Both the position numbers and the translations under genes were made by a program. A DNA stretch of 64,000 bases from Cupriavidus necator A5-1 (GTDB taxonomy: Bacteria > Pseudomonadota > Gammaproteobacteria > Burkholderiales > Burkholderiaceae): positions 1,116,001 through 1,180,000 of the forward strand of contig NZ_JQLI01000001.1 of assembly GCF_000744095.1 (NCBI RefSeq), read 5' to 3'. The notes beneath the pieces are model-generated. The model saw nothing but the letters and a program-made list of their open reading frames with translations. It had not been told where the DNA came from and ran no database searches. Below are positions 36,449 to 48,092 of this stretch, one piece after another (position 1 is the first letter of the stretch; every line of letters starts with the position of its first letter).

Positions 36449-37168
36449 TCAAGGCGCCGACAGGTCAGGCAACAAGCGATCGAACTCCAGCTTCACGACC
36501 GCGTAGCACTCACATACTCGTTTTTCCAGGCCCATCCGGTCGAGTACCGCAATATGCCCATGGCTGTAGCGGATCAGGCCCGCGGCCTGGAGCTTCAAGG
36601 CGGCCTCGGTCACGCCGGAGCGCCGCACCCCAAGCATGTTGGCAATGAGTTCCTGCGTCATCGTCAGGTCGTTGGAGGGCAGTCGGTCGATGCTCAGCAG
36701 CAGCCATCGGCACAGTTGCTGGTCGATGGAGTGATGGCGGTTGCATACCGCGGTTTGCGCCATCTGGGTAATGAGCGCCTGCGTATAACGCAGCAACAGG
36801 CGCTGCAGAGATCCGCCCCGCACGAACTCCTGCTTCAGGATCGTTGCGCTCAGGCGGTATCCATCTCCGGCGCTTTGCACGATGGCGCGGCTCGGGGTCG
36901 TTTCGCCCCCCATGAAAATTGCAATCCCGACCATCCCCTCATTGCCCACGATTGCAATCTCGGCGGAGGCCCCGTCTTCCATCACGTACAGTAGCGAAAT
37001 GATCGAATCGGTGGGGAAATAGACGTAGCCCTGTTGATCTCCTGACTCGTACACGACATGGCCCAGCGGCAGTTCCACCAGCGTCAGTTGTGGTGCGAGG
37101 CGCTCCCAATCGGCGGCCGGCAGCGCGGCGAGAAGATGATTGGACTGCGGATCGTGCATGACGCTCAT
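36449..37168 (-). CDS. Crp/Fnr-family transcriptional regulator
   Basis: The 239-residue protein has a cyclic-nucleotide-binding-like fold (about residues 10-135; LPLGHVVYESGD, GNEGMVGIAIFMGG) and a winged helix-turn-helix (about 165-215; LTMTQELIANMLGVRRSGVT). It lacks Fnr-type N-terminal cysteines and the usual cAMP pocket RE...SAL motif, so the ligand is unknown. It is divergent from the cyclic glucan synthase gene; the 381-bp gap holds the inverted repeat at 37255-37288. Confidence 0.9.
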   Translation of the reverse strand: MSVMHDPQSNHLLAALPAADWERLAPQLTLVELPLGHVVYESGDQQGYVYFPTDSIISLLYVMEDGASAEIAIVGNEGMVGIAIFMGGETTPSRAIVQSAGDGYRLSATILKQEFVRGGSLQRLLLRYTQALITQMAQTAVCNRHHSIDQQLCRWLLLSIDRLPSNDLTMTQELIANMLGVRRSGVTEAALKLQAAGLIRYSHGHIAVLDRMGLEKRVCECYAVVKLEFDRLLPDLSAP

Positions 37169-37254
37169 GACTGGATCTCACTCAGGTTGATATCAATGAC
37201 GCCTCCCTTGTCCAAGGTCTGGAGCCAGACCACGGGACGGTAGAGGATCACTTG

Positions 37255-37288
37255 GCCTTGTCAATATAGCTCAGCGGGTTGACAAGGC
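37255..37288. promoter_or_regulatory. 10-bp inverted repeat in the divergent Crp/Fnr-ndvB gap
   Basis: GCCTTGTCAA and TTGACAAGGC are perfect complements with a 14-nt spacer. The right arm begins TTGACA, which could also serve as a -35 box for ndvB. The distance is 87 bp to the regulator start and 262 bp to the ndvB start. A regulator-binding site is inferred. Nothing else was recognised in 37169-37549. Confidence 0.5.
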
Positions 37289-37549
37289 AAATGTCAGACA
37301 AGAGTGCGCCGCAAGTCACGCCCACTTCAGCGGATTCGCACTCGCGGGTTCCTCCCTGCCTGCTCGGGCAATCGGACTGCAATGGAATAAATGCCCCGAT
37401 CCGTACGCCTGCGGACGGCATTCATCCCCGCTCTGGCCCATATTGGACAGCGGTGCTTACTCTTTCAATCATCGTGAAGTCAAGTAAGTAATGACGAGAG
37501 TGCCCGCGGCAAAGGGTCCCACGGCCCTTATCGCTTCCCGGACCGCTGA

Positions 37550-40500
37550 ATGGTCCTGTCCATGAACCTGAATCTGAATCTTAACTTCCCGCTGCGCGCA
37601 TTCGGCGCGCCCGCCGTGCCGTCACCCTGGGACAGCACAGCGCCGGTACGAGAGGAATTGTTCGGTATTGAACGGCTGGAGCAGCACGCGCAAAGCCTTG
37701 CCACAGCCCAGCCGGTGACAGCATCGCCGCCACGCGTTTCGTCCCTGCGCAGCCGGCTCAGGGACAATGCCGCTGTCCTGCTGGCCGCCTATCGGGCCAG
37801 CGCTGCCGAGGTGGAAGGCGGCGCCGAGGTAGCGCCGGCGGCGGAATGGCTGCTCGACAACTATCACATCGTCGAGGAACAGATCCGCGAGATCCGGGAC
37901 GACCTGTCCCCCGGCTACTACCGCCAGTTGCCCAAGCTCGCCGAGGGGCCCTTCACAGGCTATCCGCGCGTCTTCGGGGTGGCCTGGGCCTTTGTCGCTC
38001 ACACCGACAGCTACCTCGATCCAGACATCCTGCGCCGCTTTATCGCCGCCTACCAGCGCGTCCAGCCGCTGACGATCGGCGAATTGTGGGCGGTTGCGAT
38101 CACGCTGCGCATTGTCCTGGTCGAGAACCTGCGCAGGCTCACCGGGGAGATCACCGGCGGCCGGGTTGCCCGCGCCGATGCAGATGCGCTGGCCGAGCGG
38201 CTGCTGGCCGCAGGGGGCGCCCGCACGGCACTCGAAACGGATATTGCCGCACGCCCTGCAGCGCCGCTGTCCGAGCTGTTCGCCGCGCAACTCGCCAGGC
38301 GCCTGCGCGACCAGGACCCGAGAACCATGCCGGCACTGGGCTGGCTGGAGGAGCGGCTCGGGCTGCAAGGGACTTCGGTCGACGAGGTGGTGCTGCACGC
38401 GCAGCAGCGCCAAGGCGCCTCGAACGTGACGGTGCGCAACCTCATCATGAGCATGCGGCTGATTTCCGATATCGACTGGGCTGAGTGGTTCGAGAGCGTC
38501 AGCCTGGTCGACGCGCGGCTGCGCGCGGGCAGCGCCTTTGCCGACATGGATTTTCCGACCCGCAACCTGTATCGCAACGCAATCGAGGAACTCGCGCGCG
38601 GCGCCTCGTGCCCGGAACTCAGGGTTGCCGAGCTGGCGCTCAGCGCCACGCCAATACCGGCGTCCTCCGCGGGCGAAGTGGATAATAGGGTCGACGCGAC
38701 CGGGGACGGCCGCAGAGTCGATCCGGGCTATCACCTGATCGGCTCGGGCCGCTGTGCGCTCGAACGAGCCATCGGATTTCGCGCGCCGCCCCGCCTGTGG
38801 GTCAGCCGCTGCTGCAAGCAGCTGGGCCTCGGCGGCTATGTCGGCGCGCTCGTGCTGGTCACGGCCGGCCTGCTGGCGCTCGCGCTATGGCTCTTGCCTG
38901 AAGGCCTGGCGGTCGGCTGGCTTGTGCTGCTGGCGCTGTGCTGGATCGTGCCGGCCAGCGAGGTCGCCACCGCGCTGGTCAACCGCGCGCTTGCCGGGCG
39001 ACTGGGGGCGACGATCCTGCCCGGCCTAGAGCTTAAGGCCGGCGTTCCGCCCGCGCTGCGCACGCTGGTGGTGGTGCCGACCCTGCTGACCGGCGAGGCG
39101 GACCTGTGCGAGCAGATTGAGCGGCTGGAGGTGCATCACCTTGCCGGCGCAGGCGGCGACCTGAGCTTTGCCTTGCTGACCGATGGCGTCGACTCGGACC
39201 AGGAGGTGCTGCCTGGCGACGCCCATCTGCTTGCCGTGGCCAGCGCGGCGATCGCCCGCCTGAACCAACGCCATGGCCCGGGCCCGGCCGGCGACCGCTT
39301 CCTGCTGCTTCACCGCCGGCGCGTCTTCAATGCCGCGCAAGGCCAGTGGATGGGATGGGAGCGCAAACGCGGCAAGCTGCTCGAGCTGAACCGGCTGCTG
39401 CGCGGCGCGACCGACACCAGTTACGTGGCCATCGATGGTCAGGCGCCGCAGGTGCCGGCCGGCGTGCGCTATGTCATTACCCTCGACGCCGACACGCGGC
39501 TGCCACGCGACGCCGCACTGCGGCTGATCGGCAAGATGGCCCATCCGCTGAACCGGCCACGCTTCGATGCGGCCCGCCAGCGCGTCGTGGGCGGCTACGG
39601 CATTCTCCAGCCGCGTGTCACGCCTTCGCTGCCGATCGGCCGTGAGGGGTCGCTCTACCAGCGGGTCTTCTCCGGGCCGGGCGGCATCGATCCCCACGCG
39701 GCTGCCTGGCGAGGGTTCCTTTACGGGCAAGGGCATCTATGACGTCGATGCTTTTGAAGCCGCGCTCAGCGGCCGGGTCCCGGAGAACGCGCTGCTCAGC
39801 CATGACCTGTTCGAAGGGGTGTTCGCCCGAGCCAGGCTGGCCTCCGACGTTGAGGTGGTGGAGGAGTTTCCCCCGCGCTACGACGTGGCGGCCAGGCGAC
39901 AGCATCGGTGGACGCGTGGCGACTGGCAACTGCTTGGCTGGATCTTCGGGCACCACCAGGGCATCCACGCGGTGCCGGCCATCGGCCGCTGGAAGATGCT
40001 GGACAACCTGCGCCGCTCGCTGCTCGCGCCCCTGTTGCTCCTGGGCCTCATGCTGTGCTGGTGCCTGCCCTGGCCGGCGGGGACACTGGCGATGACCCTG
40101 CCGCTGGCTGCCATTGCCATTCCGGCTGTCCTGCCCGGTGTCCTGGCCGGGCTGCGGCACCGCAGCGGCATGCGCCTGCGCAACCATGTGCAGGCGCTGC
40201 TCGCAGACCTGCGGCTAGCCGCCACGCAGATCTTGCTGGGGCTGGCCTTCGTGCCCGACCAGACCTGGCGCGCGGGTGACGCCATCGCCAGAACGCTGGC
40301 GCGGCTGTTTTACACGCACCGCCATCTGCTCGAGTGGACCACGGCCGCGCAGTCCGCCACGCGCCCGCGGCTGGACCTGGCCGGCTTCTACCGGCTGATG
40401 GCCGGCGGCACCCTGCTCGTGCTGTCGATGGCCGCGGCCGGCGTGGGACTGTTGCCATCGTCATGGCCGCTTGTGCTGCCCTTTGTCTTGCTATGGCTGA

Positions 40501-43500
40501 CGGCGCCGGCCCTTGCTCTATGGGCCAGCCGTGCGCCGGCCGTTGCGCGCCGGCTCGCCCTGCCGGAGGCCGACGCGCTGGCGCTGTGCCTCACGGCGCG
40601 CCGCACCTGGCGCTTCTTCGAGACTTTCGTCACGCCAGCGGACAACATGCTGCCGCCGGACAACTTCCAGGAGACGCCCAGGCCCGTGGTGGCGCACCGG
40701 ACCTCGCCTACCAATATCGGGCTCTACCTGTTGTCGGCCATCGCCGCACGCGACTTCGGCTGGGCCGGGACCACCGAATCGGTCGAGCGCATGGAAGCGG
40801 CGTTCGGCGCGACGCGCAAGCTGCCGCGCTACCGGGGCCACTTCCACAACTGGTACGAAACGCTGAGCCTGCAGCCGCTGCATCCTGCCTATATTTCGTC
40901 GGTCGACAGCGGCAACCTGGCCGCGCACCTGATCGCGGTCGCCAACGCTTGTGAGGAATGGAAAAACGCTGCCGCGCCAGATCCCCGCCACGGCCTGGCG
41001 GACACTGCGCGGCTGGCAAACGAGGCCCTGGCGGCGCTGCCCTTCGCACACAGCGAACCCGGACGACAGCTCGGCGGACTTTTGGCCGAGATTGACACCG
41101 TGCTGACCGGCACGCTCTCCACGGAGATCCGGGCGCCGGCGCTCAGGCGCCTGACGGAGAAGACCGTCAGGCTGGTGCATGACATCCAGCCTGACGCTGA
41201 CGATGACAGCTTTGCCGACCTGGCCTTCTGGGCCGGGGCGTTGCGGCGCGCCGTGGCCGAGCATGAGCGCGACCAGTTGCTGCAGACCGAAGCGCCGCAG
41301 GCGCTGACCACCAGGCTGACGGCACTCGCCCACACTGCGCGCGAACTGGCGCTGGCGATGGACTTTGCTTTCCTGCTCGATCCGGCGCGCAAGCTGTTGT
41401 CGATCGGCTATTCGCTTGCCGACAACCGGCCCGATGCCAGTTGCTACGACCTGCTCGCCTCCGAAGCGCGGCTCGCCAGCCTGTTCGCCATTGCCAAGGG
41501 GGACGTGTCGACCCCGCACTGGTTCCGGCTGGGGCGCATGGCGACGCCACTTGGCAAGGGCTCGGCACTGATCTCGTGGTCGGGCTCGATGTTCGAATAC
41601 CTGATGCCGTCGCTGGTGATGCGCGCCCCCGCCGGCAGCCTGCTTGAACAGACCGCGCGCCTGGTGGTGGCGCGCCAGCAGGGCTACGGGCAGTCGCTGG
41701 GGATTCCCTGGGGCGTATCCGAATCGGCGTACAACGCCCGCGACAGGGAGTTCACCTACCAGTACTCGAACTTCGGCGTGCCCGGCCTGGGGCTCAAGCG
41801 CGGCCTGTCCGAGAACGCGGTGATCGCCCCCTATGCCACGGGACTGGCGGCCATGGTCGATCCGAAGGCTGCATGCGACAACTACCGTCGCCTGGCCGAA
41901 CTCGGCGCCCTTGGACGCTACGGATTCTACGAGGCGCTGGATTACACACGCGCGCGCCTGGCCGACAGCGAGACGGTCGCCATTGTGCGCAGCTTCATGG
42001 CGCACCACCAGGGCATGACCATCGTTGCCATCGCCAACGCCCTGCATGATGGTCGCATGCGCGCGCGCTTCCATCGCGAGCCGATGATCCAGTCCTGCGA
42101 ACTGCTGCTGCAGGAACGCATGCCGCGCAACGTCGCCGTGGCGCATCCCCGCGCTGAGGAAGTGAAGGCCTCGGCGGCAGCAGTACTGCCCCAGGACTCT
42201 GCGGTGCGACGGTTCACGGCGCCGGCAACTGGCAATCCGGTCACCCATCTGCTGTCCAACGGCCGCTACACCGTGATGCTGACCACCACGGGAATGGGCT
42301 ACAGCCGCTGGCGCGACCTGGCCGTGACGCGCTGGCGGGAAGATGCCACCCGCGACGATTCGGGCTCCTTCATCTTCCTGCGCGATACGCAAAGTGGCAC
42401 CACGTGGTCGGCCAGCGCGCAAACGGCCGCCGATGGCGAGCGCGGCGGCGAAGTGGTTTTCGCCGAAGATTGCGCCGAGTTCGTCCGGCACGACGGCAGC
42501 CTGACAACCATCCTGGAAGTCCTGGTTTCCGGCGAGGACGACGGCGAGGTCCGCCGCGTATCGCTGGTCAACAACGGGCGCCGCCCACGCGAGATCGAAC
42601 TCACTTCCTATGCGGAAGTGGTGCTCGCCACGCGCGCGTCCTATGATGCACATCCGGCCTTCTCCCGGATGTTCATCCAGACCGCTCACCTGGCCGAGTC
42701 CGGTGCGCTGACCGCGACACGCCGCCTGCGTTCGCCCGAAGAGCCGCCGGTCTGGGCTGCCCACTTCAGCGTGGTGGAAGGCGACGTTGTCGCCGATCCG
42801 CAGTACGAGTCCGACCGCGCACGCTTCCTGGAAGGCGGCCGCACGCCCGCTGCGTGCGCAGTCGTCACAGCCGGACTGCCGCTCTCGAACACGGTCGGCA
42901 CGGTCCTCGACCCGATCTTCTCGCTCAGGCAGCGCGTGCGGATTGCGCCCGGGGGCAGCGCGCGGGTGGCCTTCTGGACTGTCATTGCGACGTCGCATGC
43001 CGACCTGCTCGACCTGATCGACAAGCACCAGGACCGCAACGCCTTCGACCGGGCCAAGACCCTGGCATGGACGCAGGCCCAGGTCGAGCTCCGCCACCTT
43101 GACGTCGATGCGGCGGAAGCGGCCGACTTCCAGCGCCTCGCTGCGCCCCTGCTCTACGCCGATGCCCGCTTCAGGGCCCCGCCGGACGCCATCCTGCGCG
43201 GGGCCGGTCCGCAGTCGGCACTGTGGCCGCTGGCGATTTCCGGCGACTTGCCGGTTGTCCTCCTGCGCATCGACGAGATCGAGGACATCGTCCAGGTGCG
43301 CCAGTTGTTGCGCGCCCACGAGTACTGGCGCATGAAGGGGCTTGCCGTCGATCTGGTCATCATCAACGAGCGCGCCTCTTCCTATATCCAGGATCTGCAG
43401 ATAGCGATCGAGACCGCGGTTCGCAGCAGCCACTCGCAAAGCCACGCGAGCGAGGAAGGGGTCCACGACCCGATCCACGGCTCGGTCTACACCTTGCGTG

Positions 43501-46091
43501 CCGACATGATGCAGCCCGAAGCCCGCGCGCTGCTGCAGTCAGTCGCACGTGTCGCGCTGATTGCCCGACGCGGCGCCATCGCGGACCAGCTCGCCCGCCT
43601 GCCCGCAGTGGCGACCCCACTTCCTGTACCTGTCCGGCGCCGCAAGCCCGCGCCACAGTCACTGCCGCCGCTGCCGCCGCAGCCCGGGCTCGAGTTCTTC
43701 AACGGCCTGGGCTGCTTCGACCAGGACGGCCGGGAATATGTGGTGGTCCTGAACGCCGGCCAGTCGACCCCTGCCCCATGGGTCAACGTGATCGCCAATC
43801 CCGGCTTCGGCTTCCATACGTCGGCCCGTGGCAGCGGCTACACCTGGGCGGAGAACAGTCGCGACAACCAGTTGACGCCCTGGTCCAACGATGCGGTTGC
43901 AGACCCGTGCGGCGAAGCGATCTATGTCCGCGACGAGGACAGCTTCCAGAACTGGAGCGCCACCGCGCAACCGATCCGGGACAACGGCACCTATACGGCC
44001 CGCCATGGGCACGGCTACAGCCGCTTCACGCATGAGGCCAACGAGATTGCGCTGGCGCTGCTGCAGTACGTCGCGCTGGACGATCCGATCAAGATTTCGC
44101 GCCTGACGCTTCGCAATCTCTCCGGCACCCCGCGCCGGCTTTCCGTGACGGCCTATACGGAATGGGTGCTTGGCACCTCCCGGGGTGCTTCGGCGCCGTT
44201 TATCACGACGGCGCCGGACCAGGCCACCGGCGCCATCCTGATCCGCAATCCGTGGAGCACGGCGTTTGCGGGTCGCGTGGCTTTTGCCGACCTTGGCGGC
44301 AAGCAGACCGCCTGGACCGCCGATCGTACCGAGTTCCTTGGCCGGAATGGCGGCCCGGATGCGCCCGCGGCGCTGCTCGGCAAGGCGCCCTTGTCCGGCA
44401 CGACCGGGGCCGGTCTCGACCCCTGCACGGCCTTGCAGTGCAAGGTCGAGCTGGCAGCTGGCGAAACCGTCGAAGTCGTTTCGTTCATCGGACAATGCGC
44501 CTCGGCCGCCGAGGCCAGCGCGCTGATTGCGCGCTATCGTCAGACGGATCTCGACGCCACACTGGCGTCCGTCACCCGGCACTGGCAGCGCCTGCTTGGC
44601 ACGGTACAGGTCAGGACACCGGACCGCGCCATGGACATCATGCTCAACGGCTGGCTTCTCTATCAGACGCTAGCCTGCCGCATCTGGGCGCGCGCGGCCT
44701 TCTACCAGGCAAGCGGCGCCTACGGATTCCGCGACCAGTTGCAGGACCATATGGCGCTCACCCTAACCAGTCCCGACGCCACGCGACGGCACCTGCTGCG
44801 CGCCGCCGGGCGGCAGTTTACCGAAGGCGACGTCCAGCACTGGTGGTTGCCGCATTCCGGGCAAGGCGTGCGAACCAGGATTTCCGACGACCGCGTGTGG
44901 CTGGCGTTCGCTACCGCCAGCTATATCGCCAGCGCCGATGACACCGCCGTGCTGGACGAGATGGTGCCGTTCCTGGAAGGCCAGCTGCTGGGCCCCACCG
45001 AGGCGGACGCCTTCTTCCAGCCAATGGTCTCGGATGTGTCAGCCTCGCTGTTTGAACACTGCGCGCGCGGGATTGACGGCTGCATTGCACTCACTGGCGA
45101 GCACGGGCTGCCGTTGATCGGCGGCGGCGACTGGAACGATGGCATGAACCTCGTCGGCGCCGGCGGCAAGGGCGAAAGCGTCTGGCTGGGCTGGCTGCTC
45201 GCACGCACCCTCGCCATGTTTGCACCGTTGGCGCAGACCCGCGATGCCGGGCGCGCCAACCGCTGGCGCGCGCATGCGGCCTTGCTGCGCGAAGCGCTGG
45301 AGCGAGCGGCCTGGGACGGCGACTGGTATTGCCGCGCGACCTTCGACAACGGCACCTGGCTCGGCTCGAAAGACCGTAAGGAATGCCGTATCGACGCCAT
45401 CACGCAGTCATGGGCCGTGCTGTCGGGCGCGGCCGATCCCACCCGTGCCCGTGCCGCGATGGCGTCGCTGGAAAAGTACCTGGTGCGCCGCGAAGACGGG
45501 CTGGCATTGCTGTTCACCCCACCCTTCGACAAAGGGGCCCTCGACCCCGGCTACATCAAGGGCTATCCGCCCGGCCTGCGCGAGAACGGCGGGCAATACA
45601 GCCATGCCGCGATGTGGGCAGTCCTCGCATTTGCCAGGCTGGGCGCGGCCGACAAGGCCGTCGAACTGTTCTCCCTGATCAACCCCATCAACCAGGCGCT
45701 GACACCTGTAGCGGTCGAGCGCTACAAGGTCGAGCCCTATGTGGTGGCAGGCGACGTGTACTCGGTGGAGCCCCACATCGGCCGCGGCGGCTGGACTTGG
45801 TACACGGGTGCCGCGGGTTTGATGTATCGAGCCGGGGTGGAGGGCATCCTGGGCATCAGGAAAGAGGGAGAACGGCTGGTCATTGCCCCTTGCATTCCTG
45901 CCTCGTGGCCGGGTTTCAAGGCCACCGTGAACGTGGCGTCGACCCGCTACGAGATCAGCGTGGGAACGCCATTGCACTGCTCTGGCGGTGTCTCGCAGGC
46001 GATCCTTGACGGCGTCAGCATCCCCTGTAAGGACGGCCAGGCTAGCGTCCCTCTTGATGGGGGCGAGCACACGCTGCTGGTCCTGGTCTAG
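37550..46091 (+). pseudogene. ndvB: Cyclic beta-1,2-glucan synthase (NdvB/ChvB type), split by a frameshifting deletion
   Basis: Two frames together cover about 2,850 residues, the usual size of these inner-membrane enzymes that make periplasmic cyclic glucan from UDP-glucose. Part 1 (37550-39742) has an N-terminal helical domain, spans near residues 427-470 and the glycosyltransferase YVITLDADTRLP. Part 2 continues with FTGKGIYDVDAFEAAL, QHRWTRGDW, further spans, a large two-lobed middle and a C-terminal GH94-type phosphorylase part with GGGDWNDGMN. The frames meet at about 39701-39711, where a stretch of about nine residues normally found between HAAA and GEGSFTG is missing and the frame changes, consistent with loss of 26 nt. 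Unless this is an assembly fault, the synthase is inactive. Confidence 0.88.
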
Positions 46092-46361
46092 GTCCCCCGT
46101 AGCCGGGTAGTCAATCCGTGCCAGCGCCACGTCAAGCGTACGGCACCGGACTGACACGAGATCCCATCCGAACTACGCTTTGATCAGGATAGAGCTGTCT
46201 CTATCGATACGATGTATCGGCGATAAGTACTTCAGCGAATCCCTCGAATCGGTGTTCTGGATTCCATGGCATGGCCATCGACAACGCGATCCGCTAGAAC
46301 GGCCGCCATCCGTCTGGCTGCATCGGCGGAAGGCATGTTTTTGCAGAATCAGGAGCGCATC

Positions 46362-46512
46362 ATGTCGATTGGACTCTTGCTGTTGATTGTCCTGGCTCGT
46401 GGGGGCAATTCCCACCTGGTCGTACAGCAGCGGTTGGGGCTACGCGCCGTCCGGCGCACTCGGGGTGATTCTTGTTGTGGTCCTTGTCCTGTTGCTGCTA
46501 GGCAGACTCTAG
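46362..46512 (+). pseudogene. DUF3309 small membrane protein, frameshifted
   Basis: ATG 46362 (AGGAG upstream) gives MSIGLLLLIVL. The rest of the DUF3309 pattern (AIPTWSYSSGWGYAPSG then GVILVVVLVLLLLGRL) lies in the next frame, joined around 46396-46402 near a GGGGG run. A normal protein of about 50 residues would result from a small indel. The intact relative is at 31637-31795. The 270 bp between ndvB and this gene hold no recognised feature. Confidence 0.8.
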
Positions 46513-46609
46513 GGCAAGCATCGGGAATATTCCCGACATCGCAAGCACGCTGTGCCGCGGCCGGATTGCCTCAGCATCTGGCAGCAACACCAATGAAGAG
46601 GAATACATC

Positions 46610-46786
46610 ATGAACAAGGATCAAGTGAAGGGCCGGGTCACTGCGGCCGCTGGGAAAGTCAAGGAAGCCTTTGGAAAGATGACTGGAAACAGACAAATGC
46701 AAGTGACGGGAATCCTGAAGAAGGATATCGGCAAGACGCAGGCAGCGTATGGCGATGTCAAGGCGGATATCAAGAAGGCGGAATAA
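46610..46786 (+). CDS. CsbD family stress protein
   Basis: The 58-residue protein MNKDQVKGRVTAAAGKVKEA then TGNRQMQVTG follows the CsbD pattern (KG....GK.KE..G..TG....Q..G). GAGGA lies about 7 nt upstream of the ATG. Such small soluble proteins are induced under general stress; their activity is unknown. Confidence 0.9.
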   Translation: MNKDQVKGRVTAAAGKVKEAFGKMTGNRQMQVTGILKKDIGKTQAAYGDVKADIKKAE

Positions 46787-46914
46787 AACGATGCGGAGAC
46801 GGGCGAGCACCCCAGCCAGCGCACCGCCGGCGGGATGGGAAAGGTGACCAGTCGGCTGGCCGCCTTCTCCCGATTCGGCTTTTCCTCGTTACATGCCGGC
46901 ACCAGGAGACAACC

Positions 46915-47166
46915 ATGCTGGACACGATGCTGAATCAATTCCCTCCCATGGAGCAGGAGGCTTTTCGCGAGACCTGCCTGCGCAATGGAGTTGCACCCGA
47001 CGGATTTACCGTGACTGCAGTTGAAGACGCGGCAGGCGCTGTGCCGGCTCACGGCCGCACCGTATCGGTAGGCTTCGGGAGGGAAATCCGCCAATACAAC
47101 GGAAACCTGGGTGCGCAATGGACTGTCGATTTCGAGGACGACCTGAGATCGCACGTCTTCGGCTGA
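46915..47166 (+). CDS. Hypothetical 83-residue protein
   Basis: The protein begins MLDTMLNQFPPMEQEAFRET and has a C-terminal beta-like stretch (RTVSVGFGREIRQYNGNLGA). AGGAGA lies 6 nt before the ATG. No family is recognised, but the ribosome site and codon pattern support a real gene in this set of small stress genes. Confidence 0.6.
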   Translation: MLDTMLNQFPPMEQEAFRETCLRNGVAPDGFTVTAVEDAAGAVPAHGRTVSVGFGREIRQYNGNLGAQWTVDFEDDLRSHVFG

Positions 47167-47271
47167 CGTTGTTGCCGAGGCAGGTAGCACGGCATTCCTC
47201 AAACGGACAGCAATCCTTATCTCGCCGCGCGCAGCGTGGGTCCCCTGCATTGGCACGCTTTTCGCTGCCTC

Positions 47272-47287
47272 CGTACGCTGTCGTACC
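47272..47287 (+). promoter_or_regulatory. Near-match to the acetate-cluster palindrome
   Basis: CGTACGCTGTCGTACC matches GGTACGNNNNCGTACC at 11 of 12 fixed positions. Downstream bases also recall the acetate sites (TTC and CAC at corresponding distances). It points toward the broken membrane-protein gene at 47490. Two hairpins follow at 47330-47351 (9-bp stem) and 47347-47359. This could be chance. No gene is seen in 47167-47489. Confidence 0.35.
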
Positions 47288-47489
47288 GCATTCGCACACG
47301 CATTGGCGTACGCTGAATTGTTGCCAGATCAGCAGGCTGACCAGCCTGCTGCCGCTGGCAGGAATACTGCCGGAGCACGCCAGCCGCCCGGTTTATTCCT
47401 CGCCGCCACCCATATAAACTGACGTTGCGGTATGGATCCACCTTCCGGGCCTTCCGGGCATCAGCACGCCCGGCCAGTCGAGATACATC

Positions 47490-48020
47490 ATGCGTACCCT
47501 GCTCTGTCTTCGCTTCAAGAATGCCGCTTCCGCTCAGAACGGCTGGGCAAAACTGCTTCCCCTCGTGCACGCGACTGCCCATGTGACCGGCCCCTGGTTC
47601 GTGGGCCGGGGGCCTCCGGCCGCTCGAGAGCTTTCCGGGCGCGGACACCACGCACACCACCTTCCGGCATGAAGGCTCGATCGCCGGCTATGCCATCTTT
47701 GCCATACTTGGCCTGGCGCTGGCAGGGTATTACGGCGACCATTCCGCCCCGCTGAGCGGCCTTACCACCTATGGCCTTGGCTTCGTGGCCTTCGGCGTCT
47801 GTGGCTGGCTCCTTGGTGCGTTGTTCGGCTCGATGTTGCCGCGACAGCGGCTGGCGCGGGCCGCTGCACTCTTGTCGCAGGACGAAATCATCATGATCGT
47901 CGGATGCAAATCTTCCGAGAAGGAAACCATCAAGACGCTATCAAGACGCTGCTATACGAGCTGGGCGGAGTCGGCATTGACGAGCACGGCGACTTCCTGC
48001 CACATCTGCGCTGGACCTAA
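47490..48020 (+). pseudogene. Membrane protein (DUF1269-like), broken by frameshifts and an 11-bp duplication
   Basis: The N-terminus (MRTLLCLRFKNAASAQNGWA), the middle (TTFRHEGSIAGYAIFAILGL, VAFGVCGWLLGALFG) and the C-terminus (LYELGGVGIDEHGDFLPHL) lie in three frames. The second break is an exact tandem duplication of ATCAAGACGCT (47929-47939 and 47940-47950); removing one copy restores the frame to the TAA at 48020. The first break is near 47640. The intact protein would have a Gly-rich membrane hairpin in the middle. The family assignment is tentative. Confidence 0.65.
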
Positions 48021-48092
48021 GCGTGATCGTTCCGCAGCACCAGGCCGTGCCACCGGTGAAAGAAAGGCCTGGTGAAAGCCAGATGTCCGCTT

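Noticed and set aside
40518..43478. Minus-strand open frame of 986 codons inside ndvB
   Set aside because: Antisense shadow of the glucan synthase; Arg/Gly/His-rich translation without motifs.
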